Source: Flectobacillus sp. (GTDB taxonomy: Bacteria; Bacteroidota; Bacteroidia; Cytophagales; Spirosomataceae). From it: 11,610 nt of DNA. The first letter of the stretch is position 1, and every line of letters begins with the position of its first letter. Location of the stretch: positions 1-11,610 of the forward strand of contig JARXAV010000253.1 in assembly GCA_029865665.1 (NCBI GenBank), given 5' to 3'. Of the stretch, positions 5,262 to 11,610 are shown in pieces. The notes below the pieces were generated by a model. The model did no database searches and was not told the origin of the DNA. It saw nothing but the letters and a program-made list of their open reading frames with translations. Both the position numbers and the translations under genes were made by a program.

Positions 5262-6530
5262 TTATGCCATAATAGCTCTGAACTCTTCTGAAAGGGCTTT
5301 GTAGGTACCATTTTGAAGGCGTTCTTGAACTACTTCAAATTGATTCATCGTATATTCTACGTCTTCTAACGAGTGAGAAGCCGTTGGAATGATACGTAAC
5401 ATTACTTGACCTTTAGGAACAACTGGATAAACTACGATTGAACAGAAAATACCCATATCTTCACGTAAGTTCTTAATTAGGGCTGTAATCGTATATAAAT
5501 CGTATTCTCCGTGTAAGAAAACAGGTGTTACTGGTGAGGTTGTTTCTCCAATATCAAAGCCACGTTTACGGAAACCATCTTGTAGGGCATTTACGTTTTC
5601 CCAAAGTTTTGTTCTTAACTCAGGATGTTTCTTGATTAACTCCAAACGCTTCATTCCGCCCAATACATACGGCATTGGTAATGCTTTTGCATACGTCTGA
5701 GAACGCATGTTGTATTTCAAGAACATGATGATATCTTTCGGAGCAGCAATGAATGCACCAATTGCAGCCATTGATTTTGCAAAAGTTGAGAAATATAAAT
5801 CAACACCATCAATACAGTTCAAGTGTTCGTGCGCTCCACGACCATTTTCGCCCATTGTACCAAATCCGTGAGCATCGTCCACCAATAGACGGAATTTGAA
5901 GTCTTTCTTCATTTCCACTACTTTGTCTAACGAGCCTACTTTTCCAGACATGCCAAATACACCTTCCGTGATTACTAAAATACCACCGCCAGTTTCAGCC
6001 ACTTTCTTAGTAGCACGCTCCAAGTTTTTACGTAACGAATCCATGTCGTTATGATTAAACTTGTAGTATTGCCCCATTTTAGCTTTATGTAAACGGATAC
6101 CGTCAATTAAACAAGCATGGCATTCTGCATCATATACGATAATATCACGGTGGTCAACCATACATTCGATCACTGACATCACCCCTTGATAACCGTAGTT
6201 TAATAAGAAGGCATCTTCTTTACCAACAAATTCAGCTAGTTGACGCTCAAATTCTTCGTGCAAGTCAGAGTTTCCTGACATCATTCTAGCTCCCATTGGG
6301 TAAGCTAAACCGTACTCTTCGGACGCTTTTGCATCTGCTTCACGAACTTCAGGATGGTTGGCTAGTCCTAAATAGTTATTCAACGACCAGTTAAGCATAC
6401 GCTTACCATTGAAATTCATGTATGGTCCTAATTCCCCTGTAAGTTTTGGGAATGAAAAGTAATGATGACCGATTTTGTGGTAAGAGCCTAGAGGCCCCAT
6501 GTTGTTAACGACTTTCTCAAAAATATCCAC
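5262..6530 (-). CDS. PLP-dependent alpha-oxoamine synthase, serine palmitoyltransferase family
   Basis: A 422-residue fold-type I PLP enzyme. SLNNYLGLANHPEV (49-62) and GARMMSGNSDLHEEFE (80-95) are alpha-oxoamine synthase signatures. H138 in ECHAC is the expected PLP-stacking His. D218 and H221 in VDDAHGFG and the Schiff-base Lys K252 in STFAKSM keep the spacing of the catalytic residues of Sphingomonas SPT (Asp-Xaa2-His, then 31 residues to Lys). SPT condenses L-serine with palmitoyl-CoA to 3-ketodihydrosphingosine, the first sphingolipid step. Close relatives in Bacteroidota use L-cysteate and make the sulfonolipid base capnine; glycine C-acetyltransferase and BioF are less similar alternatives. 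The extended N-terminus (YFSFPKLTGELGPYM) is typical of the Bacteroidota form. It is monocistronic and cytoplasmic, with a well-defined promoter. No terminator of standard form is visible after it. Confidence 0.87.
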   Translation of the reverse strand: MDIFEKVVNNMGPLGSYHKIGHHYFSFPKLTGELGPYMNFNGKRMLNWSLNNYLGLANHPEVREADAKASEEYGLAYPMGARMMSGNSDLHEEFERQLAEFVGKEDAFLLNYGYQGVMSVIECMVDHRDIIVYDAECHACLIDGIRLHKAKMGQYYKFNHNDMDSLRKNLERATKKVAETGGGILVITEGVFGMSGKVGSLDKVVEMKKDFKFRLLVDDAHGFGTMGENGRGAHEHLNCIDGVDLYFSTFAKSMAAIGAFIAAPKDIIMFLKYNMRSQTYAKALPMPYVLGGMKRLELIKKHPELRTKLWENVNALQDGFRKRGFDIGETTSPVTPVFLHGEYDLYTITALIKNLREDMGIFCSIVVYPVVPKGQVMLRIIPTASHSLEDVEYTMNQFEVVQERLQNGTYKALSEEFRAIMA

Positions 6531-6652
6531 TTTATACCCTTGTTTAAGATTTTTGAATAACTAAACGAATTAGAACTCCGATTCCACGTCTATAATTCAC
6601 GAAGATTAAAGTAAAATTGGTGAGTAGCACGTGGGAAATATTGAAATAATGA

Positions 6653-6684
6653 CAAAGTTACGCTATTATTATCTAATAGCCAAA
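6653..6684 (-). promoter_or_regulatory. Canonical Bacteroidota promoter of the SPT-family gene
   Basis: TTTG (6684-6681), a 20-base spacer, then TAACTTTG (6660-6653) on the minus strand match both consensus elements exactly. Transcription would start near 6646, leaving a leader of about 115 nt. Confidence 0.75.
6662..6680. promoter_or_regulatory. Palindromic candidate operator inside the SPT promoter spacer
   Basis: GCTATTA (6662-6668), five bases, TAATAGC (6674-6680): a perfect 7-bp inverted repeat that fills 19 of the 20 spacer bases. A dimeric repressor bound here would block RNA polymerase. Which regulator is unknown. Confidence 0.5.
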
Positions 6685-6695
6685 TCTTAGCCAAA
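6677..6695 (-). repeat. Tandem TTTGGCTA pair over the -33 element of the SPT promoter
   Basis: TTTGGCTA occurs on the minus strand at 6695-6688 and 6684-6677, 11 bp apart, so the copies lie on the same face of the helix. The second copy supplies the -33 TTTG and runs into the palindrome. Confidence 0.45.
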
Positions 6696-6877
6696 ACATT
6701 GCCTATAGTGGTACTTTGCTTATCAATACTTAGAAATGGTAAGAAATTTAGCCCTTACATTCCTTTTTTTTCCGCTATGTACCAATACTTTTCTGTCAGG
6801 ATGTTGTTTTTTTACGATGCCTTTTCTTTAAAAAGTACAATATGTGTTTCGAGAGCTTTATAAGCTATACTAAACGA

Positions 6878-6911
6878 AAAACCCTGCCAAAACATCGGTT
6901 GGCAGGGTTTT
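6878..6911 (-). terminator. Terminator of the DUF937-OmpA gene
   Basis: AAAACCCTGCCAA (6878-6890) and TTGGCAGGGTTTT (6899-6911) form a perfect 13-bp stem with an 8-nt loop, about 50 nt beyond the stop codon. The minus-strand copy continues into TTTTTCGTTT. The remainder of the gap 6531-6960 holds the SPT promoter and leader and shows no other gene. Confidence 0.85.
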
Positions 6912-6960
6912 CTGAAATAATTATTCTTGAAGCCAAATGGCTTAAAACGACTGAGCGTAA

Positions 6961-8322
6961 TTATTTTTTAATGACTCTCATTTCTAATCTACGATTCTTT
7001 GCTTTTCCTTCTTCTGTTGCATTACTAGCAATAGGGTTTGCAGAGCCTTTTCCTGCAAAGTCAATACGAATGTCGCTGATTCCAGCACCAACTAATAGGT
7101 TTCTTACAGCAAAAGCTCTTTTGATTGAAATTTTCTTGTTCATTAACGAGTCGCCTGTGTTATCAGTATAGCCCGTTAATTTCACTTGAACTCTTGGGTA
7201 AGCCGTCATGATTTTTGCTAAATCAGTTACCGTTTTTTCTGAACCAGCCACTAAGTTAGTAGTATTCGACTCAAAGTTTAAGTTATCAAACGTGAATACT
7301 CTACCTGCTTTTGAAGAACTATCCGTTAAGTATTTTGAGAAACTAAAGTTAAAACCTCCTTCAGGTACACTTAATTGCTCTCCATTTGGTAATGTTACGG
7401 CAGATTCTTTATTAACTGCTGTTGTTGCAATTGCCGAAGAATCCATCTTTGCGGTGTCTGTGTTCGTAGTTGTATCAATAGTCGCATTCGTTACTTGCTC
7501 AATTTGAGTAGTATCTTCTGTCGAACTAGAACTACTCGACAAGCTACTCCAGTCATAAGTAGAAAGGAAATAACCCAAGATAGCCAATACTGCAGCGATT
7601 CCCACCGCAGGCAATAGCCACGAAGGAAGCGTAAAGCTATTTTCTTCGTCATATTCCTTTGTTGAATAAGAAACGGAGTCTGCGGGTGCTTTACTCGTAC
7701 TTTGCGTTTGCGTTGTCGAGGTTTTAATCGGACCCGCAGAAGCGTACTGAATCGGTTTGATTTCCTGACTCATAAACGTACTCAATCCCAACACATCAAT
7801 CATTCGTGGTTGAAGACTTTCGGGAGTTCCATCTAACAAGGTACTTTTTTCCTCTAATAAAGCATTCGCAAGTCCAAATTTGTCTAAATTTTGACTTTGA
7901 ACAGTACTTCCAAGTTTACCCACAATGATACTCGTAACGAATGCTAATAATGAAGTCGCCGAAGAGTTACGCACTCCCGCAAATTGCGAAATCATGGTTG
8001 CAATAGAGCTTTTTTTGTCAGGCAATAGCATACTTACTAATCCACCACCTGTACTGCACAATGCACTAAATTTATCTTTATCTTGAATAATTGTGTTAAT
8101 GTCTTTTAAAATACTCCCGTCGTGATTTCCTTTTTGGATCACATTCATTAACGTACTTGCTCCTGCTTCGTTAGATACCCTTTTCATCAGTCCTCCAACA
8201 ATGGTTGGCACTAATCCTTCAATGGCCAAACTCACTTTTTCTTCTTTTTCACCAACTAAAATTGCAACCTTTTGGATAATTTCTTTTCCAATGGCTTGCT
8301 TTAATTCAACTAATAAATTCAT
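6961..8322 (-). CDS. DUF937 - transmembrane - OmpA-like peptidoglycan-binding fusion protein (453 aa)
   Basis: The chosen start is the ATG at 8320-8322 (protein begins MNLLVELKQAIGK). The open frame continues upstream only by way of a TTG, through a hydrophobic stretch unlike this family, and across a -7 box, so that extension is rejected. Residues 1 to about 180 match the DUF937 pattern (EGLVPTIVGGLMKRV near 35-49, a GGG turn near 92-94). About 233-256 is one transmembrane helix (WLLPAVGIAAVLAILGYFL). A Ser/Thr/Asp-rich linker follows, including six consecutive serines. About 342-453 is an OmpA C-terminal domain with GYTDNTGD (384-391) and NRRLEMRV (443-450). No signal peptide is present, so the likely topology is N-terminus in the cytoplasm and OmpA domain in the periplasm, where such domains bind peptidoglycan. 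The function of DUF937 is not known to me. Single-gene unit. Confidence 0.87.
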   Translation of the reverse strand: MNLLVELKQAIGKEIIQKVAILVGEKEEKVSLAIEGLVPTIVGGLMKRVSNEAGASTLMNVIQKGNHDGSILKDINTIIQDKDKFSALCSTGGGLVSMLLPDKKSSIATMISQFAGVRNSSATSLLAFVTSIIVGKLGSTVQSQNLDKFGLANALLEEKSTLLDGTPESLQPRMIDVLGLSTFMSQEIKPIQYASAGPIKTSTTQTQSTSKAPADSVSYSTKEYDEENSFTLPSWLLPAVGIAAVLAILGYFLSTYDWSSLSSSSSSTEDTTQIEQVTNATIDTTTNTDTAKMDSSAIATTAVNKESAVTLPNGEQLSVPEGGFNFSFSKYLTDSSSKAGRVFTFDNLNFESNTTNLVAGSEKTVTDLAKIMTAYPRVQVKLTGYTDNTGDSLMNKKISIKRAFAVRNLLVGAGISDIRIDFAGKGSANPIASNATEEGKAKNRRLEMRVIKK

Positions 8323-8442
8323 ATATTTCTCTTTAAAAAGATTGAGTCGATTTGATAAAATAAAGTTTAGAGAAAAGGTGATGAATAATAGAACATATAG
8401 ATGGCTTAACTCTTCTTCACGTCCTTTCCCGTAATATTTACT

Positions 8443-8450
8443 CAAAATTA
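8443..8450 (-). promoter_or_regulatory. -7 box upstream of the DUF937-OmpA gene
   Basis: TAATTTTG on the minus strand matches TAnnTTTG, about 120 bases before the preferred start at 8322. No matching -33 TTG is seen. A TTG codon inside this box is the only way to extend the reading frame to 8445. Confidence 0.4.
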
Positions 8451-8544
8451 CAACCTCTACGGGAATAATACGTACTTTTTACTCATAAGAATAAAAAGAT
8501 TTACGATTTTTTTTCAAAATGGACTAAATGAAGATTCTGCTCAT

Positions 8545-8552
8545 TAATTTTG
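8545..8552 (+). promoter_or_regulatory. -7 box of hisB
   Basis: TAATTTTG matches TAnnTTTG, 101 bases before the hisB ATG. No clear -33 TTG is present. The implied leader is about 95 nt and holds the inverted repeat described next. Confidence 0.5.
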
Positions 8553-8573
8553 TGCCTTATTGGATTCTTTTTT

Positions 8574-8630
8574 AGTTCACTGGTCAAACATCTTGCTTGC
8601 CAGTCACTGCCATTTGTAGAGTCGTGAACT
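8574..8630 (+). promoter_or_regulatory. Inverted repeat in the hisB leader
   Basis: AGTTCAC (8574-8580) and GTGAACT (8624-8630) are exact complements flanking 43 bases. Inside are ACTGG/CCAGT (8579-8583, 8600-8604) and the small palindrome CAGTCACTG. The alternatives overlap, so they could be competing folds. I see no His-rich leader peptide, no T-box features and no terminator T-run, so a known attenuation mechanism is not supported. Confidence 0.35.
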
Positions 8631-8653
8631 CATGCTTTAAGCAACATATTTAA

Positions 8654-9775
8654 ATGAAAAAAGTCTTATTTATTGACCGTGATGGTACAATTATCGTAGA
8701 ACCTCCTGTTGACTTTCAGGTGGATTCTTTGGAGAAATTAGCCTTTTTGCCAAAGGCAATTTCTAATCTTCGTAAAATCGCAGAGGAAGCCGATTTTGAA
8801 TTAGTAATGGTGACAAATCAAGACGGTTTGGGTACGGATTCTTTCCCTGAAGATACTTTTTGGCCAGCTCATAATAAGATGATGCGTATCTTGGAAGACG
8901 AGAATATTAAATTTGCAGATGTGCATATTGATGTAACGTTTGAGCATGAAAATGCCCCTACTCGTAAGCCAAGAACAGGTTTGCTAACCAACTATTTTGA
9001 TGAAACAGTCTATGACCTAAAAAACTCATTTGTATTGGGCGATCGTCTAACAGACATTCAATTAGCTGTTAATCTGGGTGCTAAGGCTATTTATTTAGGG
9101 GCTAGTGAAGTGGAAGCGGCTGATTTACAGGATGCTACTGTGTTACATTCAAGCGACTGGGATGAAATTTATGCTTTTTTAAGATTGCCAGAAAGAAAAG
9201 CATCGGTAGAGCGTATCACGAAAGAAACAGAAATTTATATTGACTTAAATCTGGATGGTAAAGGTAAATCTAAGATAGATACGGGTTTAGGTTTCTTTGA
9301 TCACATGTTGGATCAACTGGCAAAGCATTCGGGTGCAGACCTTAGTGTTAAAGTGAATGGCGACTTGCATATCGACGAACATCATACCATCGAAGATACA
9401 GCTTTAGCATTGGGGGAAGCGTATTGTAAGGCACTTGGCGACAAGCGTGGTATTACCCGTTACGGTTTCTATTTATTGCCAATGGACGAAGCCCTTGTTC
9501 ATGCAGCTATTGATTTTTCTGGTCGTAATTGGATGGTTTGGGATGCGAAGTTCTCTCGTGAAAAGATTGGAGAAATGCCCACAGAAATGTTCTTCCATTT
9601 CTTTAAATCGTTTACTGATACTGCTAAATGTAATTTGAACATTAAGGCAGAAGCAGATAACGAACATCATAAGATTGAAGCCATTTTTAAAGCCTTTGCA
9701 AAAGCTATTAAGATGGCGGTAAAACGTGATATTAATGACTTGGATAATATGCCTTCAACAAAAGGTATTTTGTAA
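8654..9775 (+). CDS. hisB: Bifunctional histidinol-phosphatase / imidazoleglycerol-phosphate dehydratase
   Basis: A 373-residue two-domain enzyme for steps 6 and 8 of histidine biosynthesis. Residues 1 to about 165 are a HAD phosphatase: DRDGT with nucleophile D8 and acid D10, MVTNQDG (52-58), RKP (104-106), and GDRLTD (129-134). Residues about 180-373 are the dehydratase: [17 protein letters not shown] (211-227), [16 protein letters not shown] (241-256) and [13 protein letters not shown] (337-349), which hold the metal-binding His and Glu residues. The Cys/His zinc loop of E. coli HisB is replaced by [11 protein letters not shown] (96-106); as I recall, Bacteroides HisB also lacks it, so this is a lineage trait. 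The gene stands alone here: no other his gene is in the window. No terminator is evident downstream; 9776-9936 contains nothing I can identify. Confidence 0.96.
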   Translation: MKKVLFIDRDGTIIVEPPVDFQVDSLEKLAFLPKAISNLRKIAEEADFELVMVTNQDGLGTDSFPEDTFWPAHNKMMRILEDENIKFADVHIDVTFEHENAPTRKPRTGLLTNYFDETVYDLKNSFVLGDRLTDIQLAVNLGAKAIYLGASEVEAADLQDATVLHSSDWDEIYAFLRLPERKASVERITKETEIYIDLNLDGKGKSKIDTGLGFFDHMLDQLAKHSGADLSVKVNGDLHIDEHHTIEDTALALGEAYCKALGDKRGITRYGFYLLPMDEALVHAAIDFSGRNWMVWDAKFSREKIGEMPTEMFFHFFKSFTDTAKCNLNIKAEADNEHHKIEAIFKAFAKAIKMAVKRDINDLDNMPSTKGIL

Positions 9776-9936
9776 AATCGTATATTCTGAGGTATTAACC
9801 CTTTGTTTATACGTTTGTCTATAATAGCGTAAATAAATGATTAACCGAGTGTTATTCGTTCATTAGTTAATGTCACGGGAGGTATTAAGTCTCTATAAAT
9901 TATTGGATGTGGGTATTCATTTTTCAATTTAAGACG

Positions 9937-9944
9937 TATCTTTG
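9937..9944 (+). promoter_or_regulatory. -7 box of the 32-residue membrane peptide gene
   Basis: TATCTTTG is an exact TAnnTTTG match and the same octamer as in the S20 promoter of this window. It lies 46 bases before the ATG at 9990, giving a leader of about 39 nt. A -33 TTG is not found at the usual spacing. Confidence 0.6.
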
Positions 9945-9989
9945 TACTACGAATTAAGATACTTATTTATAACTAAAATAATCAATACA

Positions 9990-10088
9990 ATGGGATTTTC
10001 AGGAGCAGCATTCTTTATTGTTTTATTTGCTATCGCAACAGTTGTAGCTATTAAATTGCAAGCAGTATATAACGAAAGAAAAAAATAA
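9990..10088 (+). CDS. Small single-pass membrane peptide (32 aa)
   Basis: The ATG at 9990 opens a 32-codon frame: MGFSGAAFFIVLFAIATVVA, then IKLQAVYNERKK. About residues 4-21 form a transmembrane helix, followed by a basic, polar tail that by the positive-inside rule should face the cytoplasm. It lies between an exact -7 box and a strong terminator, so it looks like a complete one-gene transcription unit. The shape resembles small subunits of membrane complexes such as respiratory oxidases, but I recognise no family and none of the neighbours points to a partner. The A-rich stretch just before the ATG (AACTAAAATAATCAATACA) is typical of Bacteroidota leaders. Confidence 0.7.
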   Translation: MGFSGAAFFIVLFAIATVVAIKLQAVYNERKK

Positions 10089-10111
10089 GCATATCGCTTT
10101 TTTGACAGTAT

Positions 10112-10158
10112 AAAAATCCTCATTTCTCAAGCATAAGCTCAACGAAATGAGGATTTTT
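10112..10158. terminator. Bidirectional terminator between the 32-residue peptide and radC
   Basis: AAAAATCCTCATTTC (10112-10126) and GAAATGAGGATTTTT (10144-10158) make a perfect 15-bp stem with a 17-nt loop. A and T runs at both ends allow action on both strands, about 25 nt after the peptide stop codon and about 100 nt after the radC stop. Confidence 0.88.
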
Positions 10159-10256
10159 GTTTGCATCTATTGAGCCGATTTAGCTTTGTGAATTGTATTT
10201 TATTGATAATTAGAACGTTGTGCCTATATCAGTTTGCAAACGTGATACCTGTATCG

Positions 10257-10958
10257 CTACAAAAGCCCTTCATCTGCAAAGCTCAAATAACCCTTATCTG
10301 TAAAAATCACATGGTCTAACACGGGAATGTCTAAATATTTGCCCGCTTCACGAAGCTTAACGGTTAAATCTTTATCCGCCTGACTCGGCTTTAGATTCCC
10401 TGATGGATGGTTATGTGATAAAATAATGGCACTCGCTAAATGTTCTAAGGCTGTTTTAAAAATCATCTTCGGGTCTGCCACAGTTCCAGCAACTCCTCCC
10501 GAACTGATGCGTTCTACTTTAATTACTTGGTTGGCTCGATTTAGAATGATGATCCAAAATTCTTCATGTGATAAATCTAACATGTGTGTTTGTAACACTT
10601 GATAGGCATCGTTAGAACAGGTAATGGTAGGGCGTGTCAGGAACGAATCATTTTTTCTTCTTCTTCCTAATTCCAACGCACTAACAATGGTGATAGCCTT
10701 GGCTTCGCCGATACCTTTAAATTTTGAAAGGTCTTTTACACTTAATTTGGCAAGTTGATTTAGGTTGTTTGAATTACTCTGTAAAATCAATTTCGCAAGG
10801 TCAACGGCTGTCATGTTTCGAATTCCCGAACCAATCAATATACCTAGTAACTCTGCATCAGACAATGCGGCTTTTCCTTTGAGTAATAATTTTTCTCTTG
10901 GGCGATCTTCTTCAGCCCAAGTCTTAATTGTGAGGGGGGGACTTTCGTAGTTTTCCAT
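10257..10958 (-). CDS. radC: RadC family protein (UPF0758, JAMM/MPN domain)
   Basis: A 233-residue protein of normal family length. The N-terminal part carries DRPREKLLLKGKAALSDAEL (18-37) and a helix-hairpin-helix-like KFKGIGEAKA (79-88). The C-terminal JAMM metalloprotease-like motif is intact: SHNHPSGNLKPSQADKD (181-197) gives H182, H184, S192 and D195, with E132 or E133 as the upstream Glu. The family was named for a DNA-repair phenotype in E. coli that later work did not support; a role in DNA processing or as a metal-dependent hydrolase is open. It lies downstream of rpsT on the same strand, separated by that gene's terminator. No TAnnTTTG box lies in the 130-bp gap, so its expression may depend on readthrough from rpsT or on a nonstandard promoter. 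Confidence 0.94.
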   Translation of the reverse strand: MENYESPPLTIKTWAEEDRPREKLLLKGKAALSDAELLGILIGSGIRNMTAVDLAKLILQSNSNNLNQLAKLSVKDLSKFKGIGEAKAITIVSALELGRRRKNDSFLTRPTITCSNDAYQVLQTHMLDLSHEEFWIIILNRANQVIKVERISSGGVAGTVADPKMIFKTALEHLASAIILSHNHPSGNLKPSQADKDLTVKLREAGKYLDIPVLDHVIFTDKGYLSFADEGLL

Positions 10959-11032
10959 GGTAGAACAGCGATGTAAAAAAAGTTTTTTTAATTTTTACGC
11001 TCATACGATTCGAAAGTCACTGGGGTAGGCAC

Positions 11033-11065
11033 AAAAAAAAGACTTTACAATGAAGTAAAGTCTTT
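11033..11065 (-). terminator. Intrinsic terminator of rpsT
   Basis: On the minus strand AAAGACTTTAC and GTAAAGTCTTT form an 11-bp stem with a 6-nt loop, followed by a run of eight T, about 27 nt beyond the rpsT stop codon. It lies in front of radC. Confidence 0.88.
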
Positions 11066-11091
11066 CTCTCAAGAATATTTTCAAGCTGAAA

Positions 11092-11349
11092 TTAAGCAGC
11101 TATTTTATTCACTAATTTAGCTAACTTAGATTTTAAGTTAGAAGCCTTATTTTTGTGAATAATGTTCTTCTTAGCCAATTTGTCAAGGGCAGAAGAAACT
11201 TTTTTGTAAAGATCAGAAGCTACCGCTTTATCTTCAGTTTCACGTAAACGTTTTACCATTGTACGTGTAGTTTTGTGCTGATAACGGTTACGTAATCTTT
11301 TTGATTCGTTCGCTCTAATTCTTTTTAACGCAGATTTGTGATTTGCCAT
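11092..11349 (-). CDS. rpsT: 30S ribosomal protein S20 (bS20)
   Basis: An 85-residue, Lys/Arg-rich, all-helical protein with the S20 N-terminus [22 protein letters not shown] and the family pattern [16 protein letters not shown] near the C-terminus. It binds 16S rRNA early in assembly of the small subunit. It is a single-gene unit with a consensus promoter about 40-70 bases upstream and an intrinsic terminator. E. coli S20 represses its own translation; no similar element can be identified in this short leader. Family is certain and length normal. Confidence 0.98.
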   Translation of the reverse strand: MANHKSALKRIRANESKRLRNRYQHKTTRTMVKRLRETEDKAVASDLYKKVSSALDKLAKKNIIHKNKASNLKSKLAKLVNKIAA

Positions 11350-11389
11350 GTTTATTTCCCGAATAATATTGGTTTTCTAAATTGAAGTG

Positions 11390-11420
11390 CAAAGATACAA
11401 GAAAGTTTAGAGTTTAACAA
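11390..11420 (-). promoter_or_regulatory. Promoter of rpsT
   Basis: TTG (11420-11418), a 20-base spacer and TATCTTTG (11397-11390) on the minus strand match both Bacteroidota promoter elements, as expected for a highly expressed ribosomal gene. The leader would be about 35-40 nt. Confidence 0.75.
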
Positions 11421-11497
11421 CAGCGTCTTGCAAAATCTTTTAAATCTCTTTATATTAGAAGGTTGATACACTATTTTTACACCTTAAATATCATTTT

Positions 11498-11610
11498 ATG
11501 CGTCGTTATTCTACACTATTAATCGTTTTATTCTTCATCTTGACTGGTTTTCAGCAAGAAAAGTGGGGCTTTTATGCCCACCAGCACATTAATCGCTTGG
11601 CCATATTTAC
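11498..11610 (+). CDS. Secreted zinc-dependent phospholipase C / S1-P1 nuclease-like protein, N-terminus (truncated by the window edge)
   Basis: The ATG at 11498 opens a frame that runs past the window end; 37 codons are visible. It begins with a signal peptide (MRRYS, then a hydrophobic TLLIVLFFILTGF at 6-18), followed by WGFYAHQHINRLAIF (23-37). In S1/P1 nucleases and zinc-dependent phospholipase C the mature protein starts with Trp and has His at position 6, both zinc ligands. Here W23 and H28 have exactly that spacing, which suggests cleavage before W23. Export to the periplasm or beyond is likely. Nuclease or phospholipase activity cannot be separated from this fragment. It diverges from rpsT; no clear promoter box was found. 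Confidence 0.7.
   Translation, partial: MRRYSTLLIVLFFILTGFQQEKWGFYAHQHINRLAIF

Noticed and set aside
6842..7507. Two plus-strand open frames opposite the DUF937-OmpA gene and its terminator
   Set aside because: They run antisense to the OmpA domain and through the terminator hairpin, with no recognisable motif or promoter.
8323..8445. N-terminal extension of the DUF937-OmpA protein by 41 residues
   Set aside because: It needs a TTG start that lies inside a -7 box and adds a hydrophobic stretch not typical of DUF937 proteins; the ATG at 8322 fits the family start.
8941..8972. Loss of the zinc-binding Cys loop in HisB as an anomaly
   Set aside because: As I recall, Bacteroides HisB also lacks these Cys residues, so it is a lineage variant and not a defect.
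9435..9670. Open frames on both strands inside hisB
   Set aside because: Shadows of the dehydratase domain, which is intact in the hisB frame.
9810..9817. TACGTTTG as a promoter -7 box
   Set aside because: No -33 element and it is about 170 bases from the next start, which has its own better box at 9937-9944.
9789..9888. GAGGTATTAA direct repeat (9789-9798, 9879-9888) downstream of hisB
   Set aside because: Ten bases in an AT-rich gap with no other associated structure; likely chance.

Overview
The window looks like a chromosomal segment of a Bacteroidota bacterium, most likely of the Cytophagales type (inference, no database search). The grounds are: an AT-rich sequence with weak or absent Shine-Dalgarno signals; repeated promoter boxes of the Bacteroidota form TAnnTTTG, some with TTG or TTTG about 19-20 bases upstream; a fused HisB (histidinol-phosphatase plus imidazoleglycerol-phosphate dehydratase); a short Hc1-type histone-like protein; a DUF937-OmpA fusion; and a bifunctional rhamnulose-phosphate aldolase/dehydrogenase.

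Layout, left to right. 1-1226 (-) is the N-terminal half of the rhamnose-catabolic aldolase/dehydrogenase, with a candidate operator upstream. 1411-2439 (-) is a GT-A-like glycosyltransferase with its terminator. 2467-2940 is a non-coding mosaic of direct and inverted repeats. 2937-4278 (-) is an apparent operon: a 36-residue membrane peptide, a YegS/DgkB-type lipid kinase and a YciH/SUI1 protein, the last two overlapping by 8 nt. 4407-4811 (+) is a MaoC-type hydratase, divergent from that operon and closed by a strong bidirectional terminator. 4934-5113 (-) is the Hc1-like protein. 5262-6530 (-) is a serine palmitoyltransferase-family enzyme with an unusually well-defined promoter and candidate operators. 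6878-8322 (-) is a membrane-anchored DUF937-OmpA protein with its terminator. 8654-9775 (+) is hisB with a structured leader. 9990-10088 (+) is a 32-residue membrane peptide with its own promoter and terminator. 10257-10958 (-) is RadC. 11092-11349 (-) is ribosomal protein S20 with a canonical promoter. 11498 to the end (+) is the start of a secreted zinc-dependent phospholipase C/S1-P1 nuclease-like protein.

Most genes are separate transcription units, many with recognisable terminators. Within about 3.5 kb lie three genes that can act on lipids or acyl-CoA (lipid kinase, MaoC hydratase, SPT-family synthase). This would fit sphingolipid or sulfonolipid metabolism, but they are not one operon, so a shared pathway is only a hypothesis. 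I see no CRISPR array, transposase, tRNA or rRNA gene, and no clear defence or secretion system. The least explained items are the repeat mosaic, the two tiny membrane peptides and the SPT promoter architecture.
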